From Phialophora verrucosa (taxonomy: Eukaryota; Ascomycota; Eurotiomycetes; Chaetothyriales; Herpotrichiellaceae): a stretch of DNA of 64,000 nucleotides. This document shows, piece by piece, positions 31,203 through 43,537 of the stretch. The position numbers and the translations under genes are program-made. The notes under the pieces are model-generated. The model was not told the origin of the DNA. It worked only from the letters and a program-made list of their open reading frames with translations, and made no database searches. The stretch lies in contig MSED01000003.1 in assembly GCA_002099365.1 (NCBI GenBank), positions 2,232,001 to 2,296,000 on the forward strand, written 5' to 3'. Each line of letters starts with the position of its first letter. Positions within the stretch are counted from its first letter, which is position 1.

Positions 31203-32106
31203 GATGGCGATGGAATGGAGGAGTCTGTTGTCAATGCAGAGTGTCAATCGATGCTCAAAATATTGTTGATCGGTGTAGAGGATGAGAGAGGGGAAAAAGC
31301 ACTTGAAGGAGCGAGAAGGTGGGAGCAGGGGAAGTGGTCCGGCAGGATTCAATAGTCGATCAGTGAAAGATGCGATGGGGAAAGAGGATCCCGGGACCTG
31401 GATGGAAGCTCACCTTTATCTTGGAAGGGGTTGGCAACTGCGACTCGATGCTACGATGGAGATGCTTTGCGGTTGCTATGGAACTGCTAGAGCTTGAGAT
31501 AGAGGCTGGGAGAAGACGGAACTGCTGCTGGCTTGCGTGGCTCTTTTATTTTCTGCGCGCCTCCAAGAGCCTGCGCATTTCCACTTGCTGTGAAGGGCCG
31601 GTATCATGTCCATTGAAGATGCCGCTATCCTATCACCCGCCTTGCCGGTTTGATGGTTAGCTGGAGCTGTTTAACCAGAAGTGACTGGGGACTGACTGGG
31701 GTCTCGCACGCTTTGACCACCCATTCGTCACTCTGGCTCATTTCTAAAACACATTAAGGGCCGCGCCAATCACCAGGGCAGCGCATCGCTTGACTCCCTC
31801 CACTGCGGACAATCTTGCAGGCAGCCCTAAGCTCAGACGGCTCTAGCCACCGGACACTGGATGCTCCAAGCACAAGAGATCCGGCCGCCAAAATCCCACC
31901 ATTCAGAGGGCTCAGGCGGCGGTCAAACGGTTATCGAAAAACCGAGGCTCAAGCTCGGGATCGCTCCGTTTCCATGGATTTGGAGATGCAAAGGGAAATA
32001 AAGTGGAGGATTGTTCAACTACAACACGACCTTCCTGCCCGCAGACTGTTTGCTCTTGCCATCGTCACACTCGAGGTACAACGCATCACACCCTGCATCC
32101 CTCTCA
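31203..32106. other. Divergent promoter region, DUF7707 gene / thioesterase
   Basis: About 900 bases between divergently transcribed genes. On the minus strand an AATAAAAG-type TATA-like element occurs near 31549. The frame of the thioesterase is open upstream to about 32011 but without an ATG. No other coding evidence. Confidence 0.5.
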
Positions 32107-32781
32107 ATGGCGCCGCAAAACGAACAGATGGACTTCCTGTCCAAGTTCATGACCGCCCATCGAGTTCCCGAAGACGCCCGCCGACATTTCGCATCCGTCG
32201 AGTGGACAAACAAGCACCTTTCCAACCCTCTCTACAAGGCCGTACCCACCTTCTCCCGTGTCCTCAAAGATTCAGGCGAGGACTACTTCTTCTCCCGTAC
32301 CATCAGCAGCCCCTCAACCATCCCTCATCTGGTCACACTCCAGTTGAACGATTTCCCATTCAAGCCAGAAACCCCCAAAGGACAATTAAAACTGAGAACA
32401 TCCCACAACGAGGTGACACAAGTACCGGAGAATCCAGACTGCATTATGCTTCTGGAACTCGGTCGGCCAGGACTTGATGGTCACCCGTCAGTCATTCACG
32501 GTGGCATGGCATGCGCTATCCTCGATGAGATGATGGGGTTATGTGTGATGCTACATCACCAGCACGTCTCAGGTCCCAGAGACTCTCTTTTCACCGTCAG
32601 CCTGAATGTCACTTACCGCGCACCCGTCCCGACACCCAGCGATGTGCTCGTGCGCTGCTGGCTTGTAGGAAGAGAAGGTCGCAAATGGCTGTCGAGGGGA
32701 CAGATTGTGGACAAAGACGGCAACGTCATGACTGAAGCCGAAGGACTGTGGGTGTTGGCAAAGAGACAGGAAAAGTTATAA
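32107..32781 (+). CDS. Hotdog-fold thioesterase superfamily protein
   Basis: An intronless 224-residue protein of the PaaI/4HBT-type hotdog thioesterase superfamily, which hydrolyses acyl-CoA or related thioesters. The C-terminal half carries the signature VIHGGMACAILDEMMGLC, with the HGG turn and the Asp/Glu on the central helix, followed by SLNVTYRAPVP and a terminal strand. The first 100 residues are an extension typical of fungal members. The ATG at 32107 (MAPQNEQMDF) is the first in the frame; upstream codons are open but begin with a non-ATG. The acyl substrate and localisation are not evident. Confidence 0.88.
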   Translation: MAPQNEQMDFLSKFMTAHRVPEDARRHFASVEWTNKHLSNPLYKAVPTFSRVLKDSGEDYFFSRTISSPSTIPHLVTLQLNDFPFKPETPKGQLKLRTSHNEVTQVPENPDCIMLLELGRPGLDGHPSVIHGGMACAILDEMMGLCVMLHHQHVSGPRDSLFTVSLNVTYRAPVPTPSDVLVRCWLVGREGRKWLSRGQIVDKDGNVMTEAEGLWVLAKRQEKL

Positions 32782-33457
32782 CACCAACCATCGACATCCT
32801 TCCCCCCTCTTTTCTTAGAAGCTGGCTCGATGGCTACTGCGTACGCGAAAGGAATCTCGACGAGCATACCGGTTCAAGAGCTACCAAAAATATATACCCA
32901 CTCGGGAGGATTACAAAGATGGGCATACAACTAGAAAGAATTTCAACGAACTAACGACCCACAGATCCTTGAAACACCATTCAAAGAACCAAGAATTCAG
33001 AGGACCAACAACGCAAGAGTTGCGATAGACCCGCTTGGAAAGACCACCTTCAGCAATGACATATAGAAGGCCTTGTGACACTACCAGACGGGGTTAGCTT
33101 TGATAGACATGGCCGGAACCAAGCTCTACTCAGAAGAGCAGTCGACAGCACGGAGTACGTTACGGTGAACCCGTTTCAAGGCTTTGAAGCGCCATGGAAC
33201 TAAGCCAAGCCCGCAATCATATGTATCTTCGCGTTTCGAACGCTGCCCACATCCAACGACTTCTGCTTCATGTTCTAGTAGAACCTCCATTGGTCTCTCT
33301 TGACGAAGCAAAGCCCTCACCTGTTGAGATCCGCTTAGAGGAGATCCCTTTTGAGCACGGGGCATTGACGACAAGACGATATAATGACCAAGGAGCAGTG
33401 ACAGCACTACAGAACCCTACCCATTGCTTACACAGTAGGACTTCTATCTGCCTGGTC
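32782..33457. other. Convergent intergenic region
   Basis: About 680 bases between two 3' ends. No gene is supported. Open frames continue from the antisense of the monooxygenase gene and are treated as shadows. Confidence 0.6.
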
Positions 33458-34860
33458 CTACGCCCCAGCTGCCGTGTCCTCCTCTCGATACGCATTCATC
33501 CCCGCCTTGAACATGGGCATCTGCAACAACAACTCCCAATCGTGCGCCGTCCTGCTCTGCAACAGACTGACCTGCATCTCCTTGAGGTTACGCGCTTTCA
33601 TCTCCTCCTCGTACGCCCTCACGGCCTCAGTGAGCCTTTTCCCCTTCCCCTCCCCGTCCCCCTCGCGCGCGACCTTTACTATCTCGGACACAAGCTTCTC
33701 GGCGTCCTGGAACGCGTTATTCAGCCCCTGCCCGCGGAAGGGCGGCGTGTTGTGCGCGGCGTCCCCGGCCAGCGTGACGTGCGGCCACAGCGCACTGGCC
33801 GTCCAGTCCCTGTCTGGCGCCCACATCTCGATCGGGTCAATGACGACGTCCAGGTCGGGCGGGACGTTCAGGCCCGCGCTCCGCCAGGGCTCCGCGAACG
33901 CGCGGGCCATCTCCCGGATGAAGGCCACCTTGGCGGCCTGGTCGGGGAGGTCCTCGGGGCGGGGCTTGCCGGGCCACGAAATGGCCTGCTGGAAGAGGAA
34001 CGTCGACGGGTCGGTCGGGTCGGCCACGTCCTGGATCGCCGTCACCCACTGCACGTTGCGCGGGTGGTAGCCGATGCGGAAGATCGGGTGGGCCTCGCGC
34101 TGCAGCAGGGCCACCTCCCTAGGCAGGGTCCAGCACGTGTTGATCATGTGGATGTCAATGGGTTGGTTGGCGGCCTGGGCGCGCCCGACGAGCGCCTCGC
34201 GGACGTACGAGTGCACGCCGTCGCAGCCGACGATGAGATGGCCCGTCGCGGTGCTGCCGTCGGCGAACGTGGCGGTCGCGACGTGACCGCCGCCGCCGCC
34301 GCCATCGCCGCCTGATTGCGATCGCGATGTCGATGTCGAGATCGCCGTGATCTTCTTCCCGTACCGGACGTCGACGCCCTCGCCGAGCAGAGCGCGGAGC
34401 TTCCGCCGCGACACCCTCAGCGGGTTGAAGCCGTGCATGTCGAAGAAATTCTCGCCCGTCTGGCCGTTGAACATGGGCCACGAGTCAAGCCTGTCCGTGT
34501 AGAAGGGGTCGCAGCACGCTTGGGGCAGCCGAGCCATCAGCTCCGACGGGATGCATCGCGAGAGGTATTCCTGGCCAAAGTGCAACGTCATGCCCCATTC
34601 GCGAGGCCGCGTCAGGTACGCGGCCCGGTCTTCGCGCTCATACACCGTGGCTTGGATGCCATTCTGTGCGTGTAGGAGTTAAATCATATTCGCCTCGCCG
34701 CCACGAGCCACGGGAGACCGCAGGGGACAGGGGAACCCGGAATAGAATATGTACTGTACAGTGACACACATACGAGTTTTAATCCCTGCGCCAGCAGTAA
34801 TCCCGTGGCACCTGCGCCGACGATGATGACCTCGAGGGCGGATGATCCGTGCGCCGCCAT
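33458..34860 (-). CDS. Group A FAD-dependent monooxygenase, 2 exons
   Basis: A 430-residue flavoprotein hydroxylase of the salicylate-hydroxylase/PHBH class. Exons on the minus strand are 34860-34774 and 34663-33458, with a 110-nt intron; total 1293 nt. The N-terminus has the FAD-binding VIIVGAGATGLLLAQGL (GxGxxG), and splicing gives LKL/NGIQATVYERED, the strand ending in the ribose-binding Glu. The DG motif is in GCDGVHSYVREALVG. The second FAD motif is LAGDAAHNTPPFRGQGLNNA. A Ser/Gly-rich insertion at about residues 135-150 comes from GC-rich simple sequence. The substrate is unknown. It is separate from the FAD monooxygenase at the window end and differs in family. Confidence 0.92.
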
Positions 34861-35713
34861 TATTATCAAGTGTACAAGTAAATCCCGAGGGTTCGCGCGT
34901 GCTCCGTCACCGACCAGTAATCAATCATGTATCGTGTACAGACAAGCCTGCGGGTGGGCGGTCGACACTCGACCCGACACTCGACTCGACACTCTCCCCG
35001 CGTAGATCGTTCGTGTATGTAGAGGGCGAAACAACAGCGATGACGACGACCGTGGGGGGAAAACATGCGGGAGGGAGCGTGAGGCCATCCTCCACTATTC
35101 ACCGTTAATGATCGTCTGCCCCAGACTGTGACGGTGACAGTGATGGTGGTGGTGACGTGGCTAGCTTGGAGTGGGAGTTCCATAGTATGCGTGGCATGCA
35201 TGCTCCCTCCCCGAAGACAAAAGTACAAGGGAGGATCAAGGGTCTGCATGTTGGCCTAGTGGACACTGGACACTGGACACTGGATCATCGCAAACCGATC
35301 TCGAGGGTGGAGGAGAATACTGTGTGTATGTACAATGGTATGGTTATGGGCTGTCTGCCCTGCAACGCATCCCCGGCCAGCCAGCCAGCGAGCCTCCGTG
35401 TACAATACGTTACATCGGCCAATCCGACGACGGAAACACAGTCCCATTACAGTATGCACAGTATTTGGGGAGTACATAGGAAGAAGGATGGCGGCGGCAG
35501 TTCTGTTCATTAGTCCCAGCCCATCTGATGCCCGCGCCGGATGGACTGGAGATTTGCCAGGCCTGCTCGTCACGCTCGACATGCATGTCCTCTCGTCACG
35601 ATGCGGCCTAGTGTAAAACAAAGTACCATATCTCATTTGATCTCTGTATCACTGATGTTCTTCTCACAAATCTGATCGCTAAGTTGTACCCGACACACAA
35701 AAATCAATCCGCT
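34861..35713. other. Intergenic region with short tandem words
   Basis: About 850 bases upstream of the monooxygenase. Contains short tandem words: CGACACTCGAC-type repeats near 34967-34993 and GGACACT repeats near 35263-35283. No gene is supported. Confidence 0.6.
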
Positions 35714-38700
35714 TCAACGCCCGTACTCGAGGCTCGGAACCACAACCGGTCCATATTTGACCACGTTCCCATACGCGCCTTCGCCCTGCACCAAAAAGTC
35801 GGCGGCTAGACTCAACTTGCCCGAACCTCTGTTCATGCCCGTCTGGCCAAACGTGCCGTTTACCACTTCGGGGTCGTACACCACGATTGCGACGTAGTTG
35901 CGCCGCGCCATCAGTTTGCGGTTGTTGGTCGGCTGACCCGTCACGTCGTGGGTGAAGATTTCCATCATGTCCTCTTTCGTGTCCGTCGGTTGGGAAGGGG
36001 TGGATCGCTGCCCGTTGGCAGGAATGTAGAGAGGCTTATTGTTGTTCAACAATTTCATCACGTATCCCGGCGCCGGTGTGTTGACCACGGGGCATGAAAT
36101 GAGCTGATACATGGTCTTGTGGTCTGACGGGTTGGATGGATCATGGACCAAACCGGCGCCACATGTGTTGACAGCGCCGGAGAGAAAGGTCACCCGAATG
36201 GACCGCTGGTGAGAGATCCCCTGAAGCGTGCGGATAAAGTATGTTCGTTCCAGATCCTTCAACGAGTCAACAACGGCACGAGATCAAGGAGTCGGGGGCT
36301 GTGCTTACCTTGGAATCATGGGTCCATAGATCTTTCAATTCGTCCAGGACATCAATGTCGCCAAACGGACTCAAAATGCCTCCCATCAACCCAGACTTGC
36401 CGACCGCGCGTTTCACCGAGTCAAAGCCGGATCCGACGGCCCCCTTTGCACCCACCACCCCCGCAACAGAGCTGGTCACTTTGCCGAGGACGTTGTACGC
36501 GCCTGTTACTGCTTTCTTCCCCGTCGCCACAGTGTGGGCGATGGACTCGGCGGCGTCCAGTCGTGGATAGACGATCGGCACCGCCAGTAGGAGGAGACAG
36601 TGCTGTATCGTCGGAGGCAGCAGGGCGATTTTGGGGAAAAGGCCCTGATAGGTCGGGCCTGCCATGACCTGGTGCGATGTCCGTTCGCTTCGCGTATCGG
36701 GACCGACCACCGCGACAGCCGGCCCCAGGAACTTGACAAAGTGCCAGCCTGTGCCAGTGATGGTGAAGAGGTCCCGGTCGTCGGCCACGTTTCGAAGGAG
36801 CTCAAGCGTCGTGTGATGTTGGAACAGCAGGTACATCTCAATGCCGATCCGTCCGATGTTCTTGAACATGTTGCTGAATTGCATGTACTCTGGGTAGGAA
36901 CCAAATCCGTCAAATCTGCATCTGTCAGCCGCGAGCTCGCCCGTAAAGGGGGATTCGTCACCCACATGTCATGATCATCAATCGTCAAAATATGGGGTAT
37001 CTGGGCAAAAGCCTCGCGCAAATTGGGCTGATCAAAATGGCTGGTGTAATAATGGAAATATGCGTGCGTCACGTCCTCCTCATGTGCTGCAGTCCACACT
37101 GCCTGCTTGCGATTCTCCTTCCCGCTCGTAGCCAACCATTGTTTCAGAGATGGGATCTCCTTCCACAGTCGATCGGCGCTAATCTGACTTCCCAGTCCAA
37201 TCTGGCAATGGAACCCGCCACATTCGGCGTGCTTCTGCATGATGTCCTTCCACATGAAGCCCACGCCTCCTAGCCGGGCACGCTCGTTGGCGCTGACGTT
37301 GATGGAGAAGTCATTCCCAGAGGTGCAGAAAAACCGCCAGTTCGTCTCGTGCTTTCCAGCGACCAAGAACTCGTATCTCGTACAGCCCAAATGCGAGGTG
37401 ATGGCATACGTCCACTTGGCAGGTCCAGACTCTTCCATCTGGATGTCGATGTCGTATTTGTAAAAAGTCCATCGCTGGTGACTCGAGATATTGTTGGCTT
37501 TCAACTGGCGCGGATTCGGAGATAGATCTACGCTCTGGTGCATGTGTATGGTAGGCGGCTGAGGCGCATCTGTGACCAAGAGAATGGAGCCGAACCAGAT
37601 TCCTCGCTCGATATCCATATTGGCATATCGAAGATAGGGACCAAAGTACACGCCGTTGGTTGCCACCACCTTGTACAGATCTACACCGGCACTGGGAGGC
37701 GGTCCGGTGAAGGCTGCCGGCCCAGGTATTCCCATCACGCTCTGCTGATCATAGCCGGGAGTCATTGGGAGACCAGGCGAAGCCAGTGGCTTCGAAGCAA
37801 AGGACAGGCCAGGGGACGCGAGTGGGTTCTGGTAGATACTGGCCACCGGTGATAATGGAGTTTCGTTGAGGTTGAGTGGTGTTGGTCCTTTGGGAAACTC
37901 CCATTGCGTGGATTGGGTCGGTAGATGGATATAGTAGTATTGCCCCGAGTTAGGGTCCAGGTGTGCAATCCAACCCTCTGGAAGAGGCGGAGGAGACGCG
38001 GGCGGCAATTGAGAGGGTGTCTGCGGCATGACCGGTTGGGGGTGCTGTATCTGTCCGTTCAGGATTGGGTGGTGGGCCTGATGCGGGCTTTGAGAAGCCT
38101 GTCGAGGATCATTCGCGAAAGCAGGATGGTCCATCTGGTTGGGGACCATCGCTCCTGGTCGTGAGTTCGTCGCCTGTGGCACCGCAGCCGCGGCCGGTCC
38201 TTGGGCCGGCGCCGGCGCCGCACCAACCATGCTTCGTCTCTGCTTCTCCGCCGGGAATCCGCCTCGAGCGCCGGGCACCTGAGAATATGCGGGCGGAGGC
38301 TCGTCATGAGGTTGGAGCCTCGATAGCTCATTTTCCACGGGATGTGGTGCCCGAGTTGGGGACTGCAGCGGTGCCCCTCGGTGTGTAGACGTCGTGGCCG
38401 AAGGAGGAGTCATTGGGCGTGCTTCTTCCATGCCCTGGTAGACTGTCGGAGCAGGATGATGGGAGCTGCCTGGGTCTTCGGTCGGAGTCCAAGGCCGCCT
38501 GGGAGCTTGGTTCGTCTGCGGCTGTGCTGGCTGAGGAGGTGCGCCATATTGTGCAGCTCTTTGCTGAGCACCCAGGCTCTGAGCTTGTAGGCTGTTTAGT
38601 GTTGCAGTACCCGCGATGCCCGACGCCGCGTAGCGGGCTTCGATATCGGTCTGGGGCCGGGCGCCAGGAGCTATGATAGGTGTCTCCGGCGGAGGTGGAG

Positions 38701-39376
38701 ACCCACGCTGGGCTCGTACGGTCGATGTCGAAGCGGTAGAACTAATTCGATTGATCGAAGAAGGATCTCTGATCTTGAGTCGGCTCAGAGCATCAGCCGC
38801 CGAGGAAGCACCTTCAGGCGGAGGTGGCCAATACGGCTGCTGGCCCTGACTCTGGCTTGGCAGCGGTGCAGTTTTGGGAGCGTCGCTGCGCTGAACAGGT
38901 CGCTGAAACAAATTGTCCTTGTCTGGAGCATCTGGGCCGGGAGACTCTGGCAGAGGTTTCGGTAGTGTGCCCCGGCGCTCGGCAAGAGTCTGGCCTGTGC
39001 GCCCGTCCCCTGATGTTGTCCTCTTTGCCTGTTGTCTTATGCCACTGTCGGCACTCCCTGGTTGTTGGGGAGATGTTACTCTTCTCACATCTGGATATGG
39101 ATAGGGGTACGGATTCGGACCGGGTGCGCCGCTGGGTCGAGGTGCTTGGGCTTGCTGGCGCGATTGCTCGTCTGGGAAAGGGAGGGAGGGTATGGGGTAC
39201 ACCGGCTGTTGCGGAGCAGGGCTCTGCTTCCCTGTGATCGAAGGGACACCGGACGATGCGCTGGAAGTCCTCTTGTTGATGCGCAGCGGCTCGACGATGG
39301 TGGGGGAGTCGCGGGTCTTGGGACGATTCAGGAACATCTCGCCGTCCCCGCGGGCCTGCTGGCCGGACGCACTCAT
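35714..39376 (-). CDS. WW-domain / PhoD-like metallophosphatase, 3 exons
   Basis: A large protein of 1186 residues. Exons on the minus strand are 39376-36966, 36915-36309 and 36256-35714; total 3561 nt, introns 50 and 52 nt. The first 460 residues are Pro/Gln/Ser-rich and probably disordered. A WW domain follows at about 465-500 (LPEGWIAHLDPNSGQYYYIH, then TQSTQWEF), with both Trp present. The C-terminal half is a PhoD-like phosphatase domain; splicing restores the metal-ligand motif TIDDHDIFDGFGSYPEY. The far C-terminus contains GAVNTCGAG and LISCPVVNTPAP. The WW domain probably recruits PPxY partners. Fungal PhoD-like proteins of this architecture are known but their substrates are unclear. 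Only exon 1 carries the low-complexity sequence. Confidence 0.92.
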
Positions 39377-40687
39377 GGCGAAGAACTAGCCAGGCCCGTC
39401 AAAATAGAAGATGCGAAGGAGGTGTGAAGGATATGTGAACCGGCTGCGGGCTCGATGTCGAGGTGGGGGCGGGCCTCGTGAAGGATGACCAGATGACGGG
39501 ACTGCGGTCGGCCCAGGCCCCGGAATTAGCAACGGCGGACGGCAGGGTGGCTGATGCCAAATCAGATCTGAGAGAACGAAACAAGCGCTGCAAGCAATGG
39601 AATATTGAGGCAAGAGGCACCAGGAGAGGAGGAAGGGAGAGGAAGTCGAAGAGGGGAGGTGTTGTGAGTCGTCACCGTCTCTTCAGTTGACGCTCGCTCG
39701 CTGTCGAGGTCCGCGAGTGTCCTCTTTGACGACTTGTAAAGGCTCCAGCACTCAGCCTTCCTTTGCTCCTTTTGCAAATGGAATCCTGCCGCTTAGGTGC
39801 GACTGGCAGTCCAAGGCGTGTAGCCGCCCCAACCAAGCGCTTGGAGATGTGTCTATCCAAGAACTGCCCCACGTCTTCGGGCGTCAATCGCGGCTTCAAG
39901 CCGTTGATTGGCGCACAGGGCCACGTACCTCTCGTGACAACTCAATCCAGATCTTGTCGAGGCGCGGATACTATGGATCTCCGCAGGCTGGGTCAAGCTC
40001 ATTCGGAACCACACCTTGAATTAGGTTCAGATGGCCGCTCGATGCATTGGAGCTCACCGAGCCAGGCACGATTCAGACTAGAGCGACAGCTAACTTCGAT
40101 CTGCTCCGGATCGTTCTACTTCTTGGGATATTCTTGCAAATATCTAGTTCAACACAATGTGCCTGTCAAATACTGACAGGCGCCCTCGGCCTCCTGTGAA
40201 CCTCTACGGCCCCTTCCAAATCGTGCAAGCAGGCATCCTACTCTGCTCGGAGCTTGCGATGTGCCAGGGTTTCGTGCGCGGCATCCACTCTGAGACTGTC
40301 TGAACTGTGCTAGAGAGCGCGGCGTTACACACCCGATTACACATCCCCTCGGCACGGTGCAAAGCACTGACAGACAGGGTGAGTGTCTGGGATACCGCTT
40401 AAGCTGTAAAGTGCTTCGACAGGACTGATGGCCATGCCTCCAAAACCGGTTGCGATGCCGTGGCCCAGCGATCACGGCGACATTGTGCTTGCCAGAAATC
40501 GTCCAGCATGCTTCAACCGGAGGCATGACGGATCTGCGTGGTGCAGCTGCTTCTTCGCGGCATCTTCCAATGTGATGCCAGCACGCAGGCAGTAAAGCGA
40601 GAATCGCCACTTCTGGGCAACACTCCTGCTGTGAGTCACGTGCGGCAGGGAGCTGGTGGTTGATAATTTTGATGCCCACGGCGCGTC
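39377..40687. other. Intergenic region
   Basis: 1.3 kb upstream of the PhoD gene and downstream of the transcription-factor-like gene. Several short frames occur on both strands but none has a domain or good splice sites. Confidence 0.55.
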
Positions 40688-42329
40688 TCACTCGACCTCG
40701 TCTTTAGTCGAATGCTTCCGAAGAGACAAGAGACTGGGCAATGAAGAGACGAAAGATGCTTCTCGACTCTGGACGCCGCGGGAGCCGCTGTCGGTCAAGG
40801 ACCGTTGCTGCTGCCTGGCAATTCCTCGACGCCAGCATTCCTCCCAGTCAGATTGAAAGCGCTCAAACCACCAGAATTTCCGACAAATAATTGATACTTT
40901 CTTCCATGTCCGCGAAGCAGGGAAAGATTCCAAGACGTAGTCGAGGAGTTCGTTCGCCCTGGGAATGGGCTTTGCAGATTGGGTACGCCAATTGACGAGC
41001 AAAGAGATCCAGATGATGACTTCGGAGTCCGCTACCGAAGGGCTGTCGATGGCCTTCACACCCTTCGTCAACGCTGCGAGCGAGGCCGTGTCGAATATGT
41101 TCGTGCGGTTCTCTCCACTGACATGGCGAACGGCAATTGCGAGACCTAGACAAATGACATGCTCCAAGCCAGGTGGTAGCCCTGACCGCCTGAGGTCAAG
41201 GAGGAGCATAATGGCATTTCGCGAGCACTCCCTAGGTTCAGCGAAGAGGCGGCAGTATCTGTCTTGCGAAACTACGGCTTGCTCGGTTGACGTCGTGGCA
41301 CTGTTTGCCAAGGGCGCCCAGGATGCAACCTCAGCCAGCAGCTTTATGCACTGCACACTCAGGTGGCCGGTTAATGCCACTTCAGCCAGACCGATCGGAA
41401 GCTTAGCGATGTCGCGGCAAATGTCGGGCGGAAAGGGATGTTGGACGAATTCGATTTGCCTCTTGGGGATCGAGGTCGGATCATCTGGACTGATGTGAAG
41501 GTATTGGCCAAGCGCAATATAGAACTCGACCCTGCTTAGAGGTCAGCCTAGATTGACGAGGTTGTGTGCTCCGGCAGCAACACTCACATGGTGACGATGG
41601 CTCGCACTGCTAGATGAGCAGGCGAGTTGCCCAGACCCCCTCGTAAGCTCATTATTTGTCTGGCGCCTTTCAGATGCGCTTTGAGCGACAGCAGGTCTCT
41701 GCGACATAACTTGCGGAGTTAGATTTGCGCCATGGCAGTGGCAGTGGCGGTAGCTGACTTACGTCCGCAACCATAAGGTGGGTTATAGCGATCAGAACAC
41801 CATCGTCCAGGTGGGCCTGAGGTGCGCTCAACCGCTTGCGAACCGACAGGATGGCCTCGTTCTGCAATTTGAGCATCTCGTGGGTACGGTTGACATGGAA
41901 GGGATCGCGACGCCAGTCATGCAGACTCTGGGCTCCCACCAGGAGGCATTTGAACAGGTCAGGGTCCTGCATAGACATTGGGAAGACAACGGATATCGCA
42001 GGATGGTCGACGTCGGGAGTGATCTTGAGACATAGCTCTTCCTTGCGGTATATGTAAAGATCTGGCAGGGCGTCAGTCGCACCCACAAATGCTGGCTGGT
42101 GCATATGCTTACACTCGTCAACACTTTCCCTCGACAAATCTCCACCTCCTGGCGGATAGGACGCGAAGACTTCACGGCGGTAGGAGTCCAGCGGCGTAAT
42201 AATTAGCTTCGCCTTCGTCGCCGACTTTTCGATCGACGGTGCCGGTGCATCACGCTGGTCCTTGGCCTGTGGCAGACCGTCTCGACGATGCAGCCGTCGG
42301 ACACGATTCATAGGATCCTGAGCACCCAT
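40688..42329 (-). CDS. Fungal transcription factor-like protein lacking a visible zinc cluster, 4 exons
   Basis: At least 493 residues. Exons on the minus strand are 42329-42113, 42061-41763, 41709-41588 and 41531-40688 (introns 51, 53 and 56 nt; total 1482 nt). The body follows the pattern of fungal-specific transcription-factor middle-homology proteins: SYRREVFASYP, then DPDLFKCLLVGAQSLHDW, then DDGVLIAITHLMVAD joined to LCRRDLLSLKAHLKGARQIM, then RGGLGN and LAVRAIVTMVEFYIAL. Acidic/basic low-complexity sequence ends the protein. No Zn2Cys6 DNA-binding motif is visible, a common state for this subgroup. The frame is open upstream to about 42490 but has no ATG, so a 5' exon may exist. The third exon starts at an AAG acceptor 9 bases after a CTAAC branch site. 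Confidence 0.8.
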
Positions 42330-43511
42330 GGGCCTGATAGGGCTGATTACTTCATCGCCGGTTGGCAGGTATCGCGACTCGGGGAGGGTGTCATGGCGAG
42401 CTCGGGACGTTACGACAGTGCCATTCGGATAACTCTTGGTGTTCGGCGGAAAGAGCAATACTGGGGCAATATGAGGGTCTTATATCAATCAGAAATGCCA
42501 ATCTTTCCCAGTTTTTGGCAAGAGAAGAAAAACGGGAGATGAAGCGTGTCTCGCTGGAAGAGGGACGAAGCTTCGGGGCGTGGGGCCTGGAAAAGAAAGA
42601 CTCCCAGGAAATCGTGCGGGCACATTGCGCGCGCGCCAGGTTTCAAATGGCAGCTGGCAATCGGCGGGTCCGGTCGGCTGCGATCTCAAGCTACAAGTAC
42701 GAGTACTCGTAGTTATATTGACGTCGCGCCGATGGCTGAACGTCAAGGTTGTTTTGGCCCGGCAGTTCGCGGCGGCGGGGCATTCGTTGATTCTCGAGAC
42801 GACAATTGAAGCTTTCGAAGCAAACGGAATTCTCGAAGATCGCTCGATCCTTGGTCTCTGGATCTGCCATCTGCCCCTTGATCCAATCATGCTAGCGCTG
42901 ACTTTTCTGCTGTTTGGGCATAGCCTTGCGGGCGGATATAGCCACTGTGGCAGTCCGCACCGGAAGTCCGCAAGTGTGAGGCGGCGAGGTGATTTGTTAG
43001 TCAGCGGCTTCACCGAGCGCCTGGGACTCACAAGCAAGGATCGGACGGTCCTCGCCAACCACCCCCCATGCGCGGGTGTCCCGGATCCGGTGCCGAGGAT
43101 CCCGGGGCTTCTCCGGCATTGATGGCGGACATATAACCATATAGGACTCGCAGTCCGTTGCACCTCCAGGGCCAACCTCACTATCAACGAATATTGTAAG
43201 TTTGATCTTACCAAACCGAGGCAACTTCCGTCAACCTGCTCACGGTAGTCATCATCTACTTGAAGGATTGAACTCGACGGAGGGCGTAACCTCTTTTCGA
43301 ACACCAGCCCGTCTTTGTCGACCACAATGCTGGAATGTCGTTGCTGATGCAGTCGCATACACAGTATATTGCTTTTGCCAGAGCCGCGACATTGCCACGA
43401 AGAGGTACACGATCCCTTCAAACCCCGAGTTTGATGTCGTAGGATGCCGTCCGTGGTTGTTGAGCTGCACATCGCCCTGCACTGCTCTGGATTATTTGGC
43501 ACAGATTGCCG

Positions 43512-43537
43512 CCCCCCCCCCCCCCCCCCCGGGGGGG
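43512..43537. repeat. C19G7 homopolymer junction
   Basis: Nineteen consecutive C are followed directly by seven G. Such a tract can form a hairpin or i-motif/G-quadruplex, but is also a typical place for polymerase slippage or assembly error. Confidence 0.9.

Noticed and set aside
33194..34315. 373-codon plus-strand frame opposite the FAD monooxygenase
   Set aside because: Leu/Arg/Val/Pro-rich complement of a GC-rich coding exon; the minus-strand frame has the FAD motifs.
42489..43502. 337-codon open frame on the minus strand
   Set aside because: It has no domain, mixed basic/Cys composition typical of chance frames, crosses the C19G7 tract region edge, and lacks splice or promoter logic.
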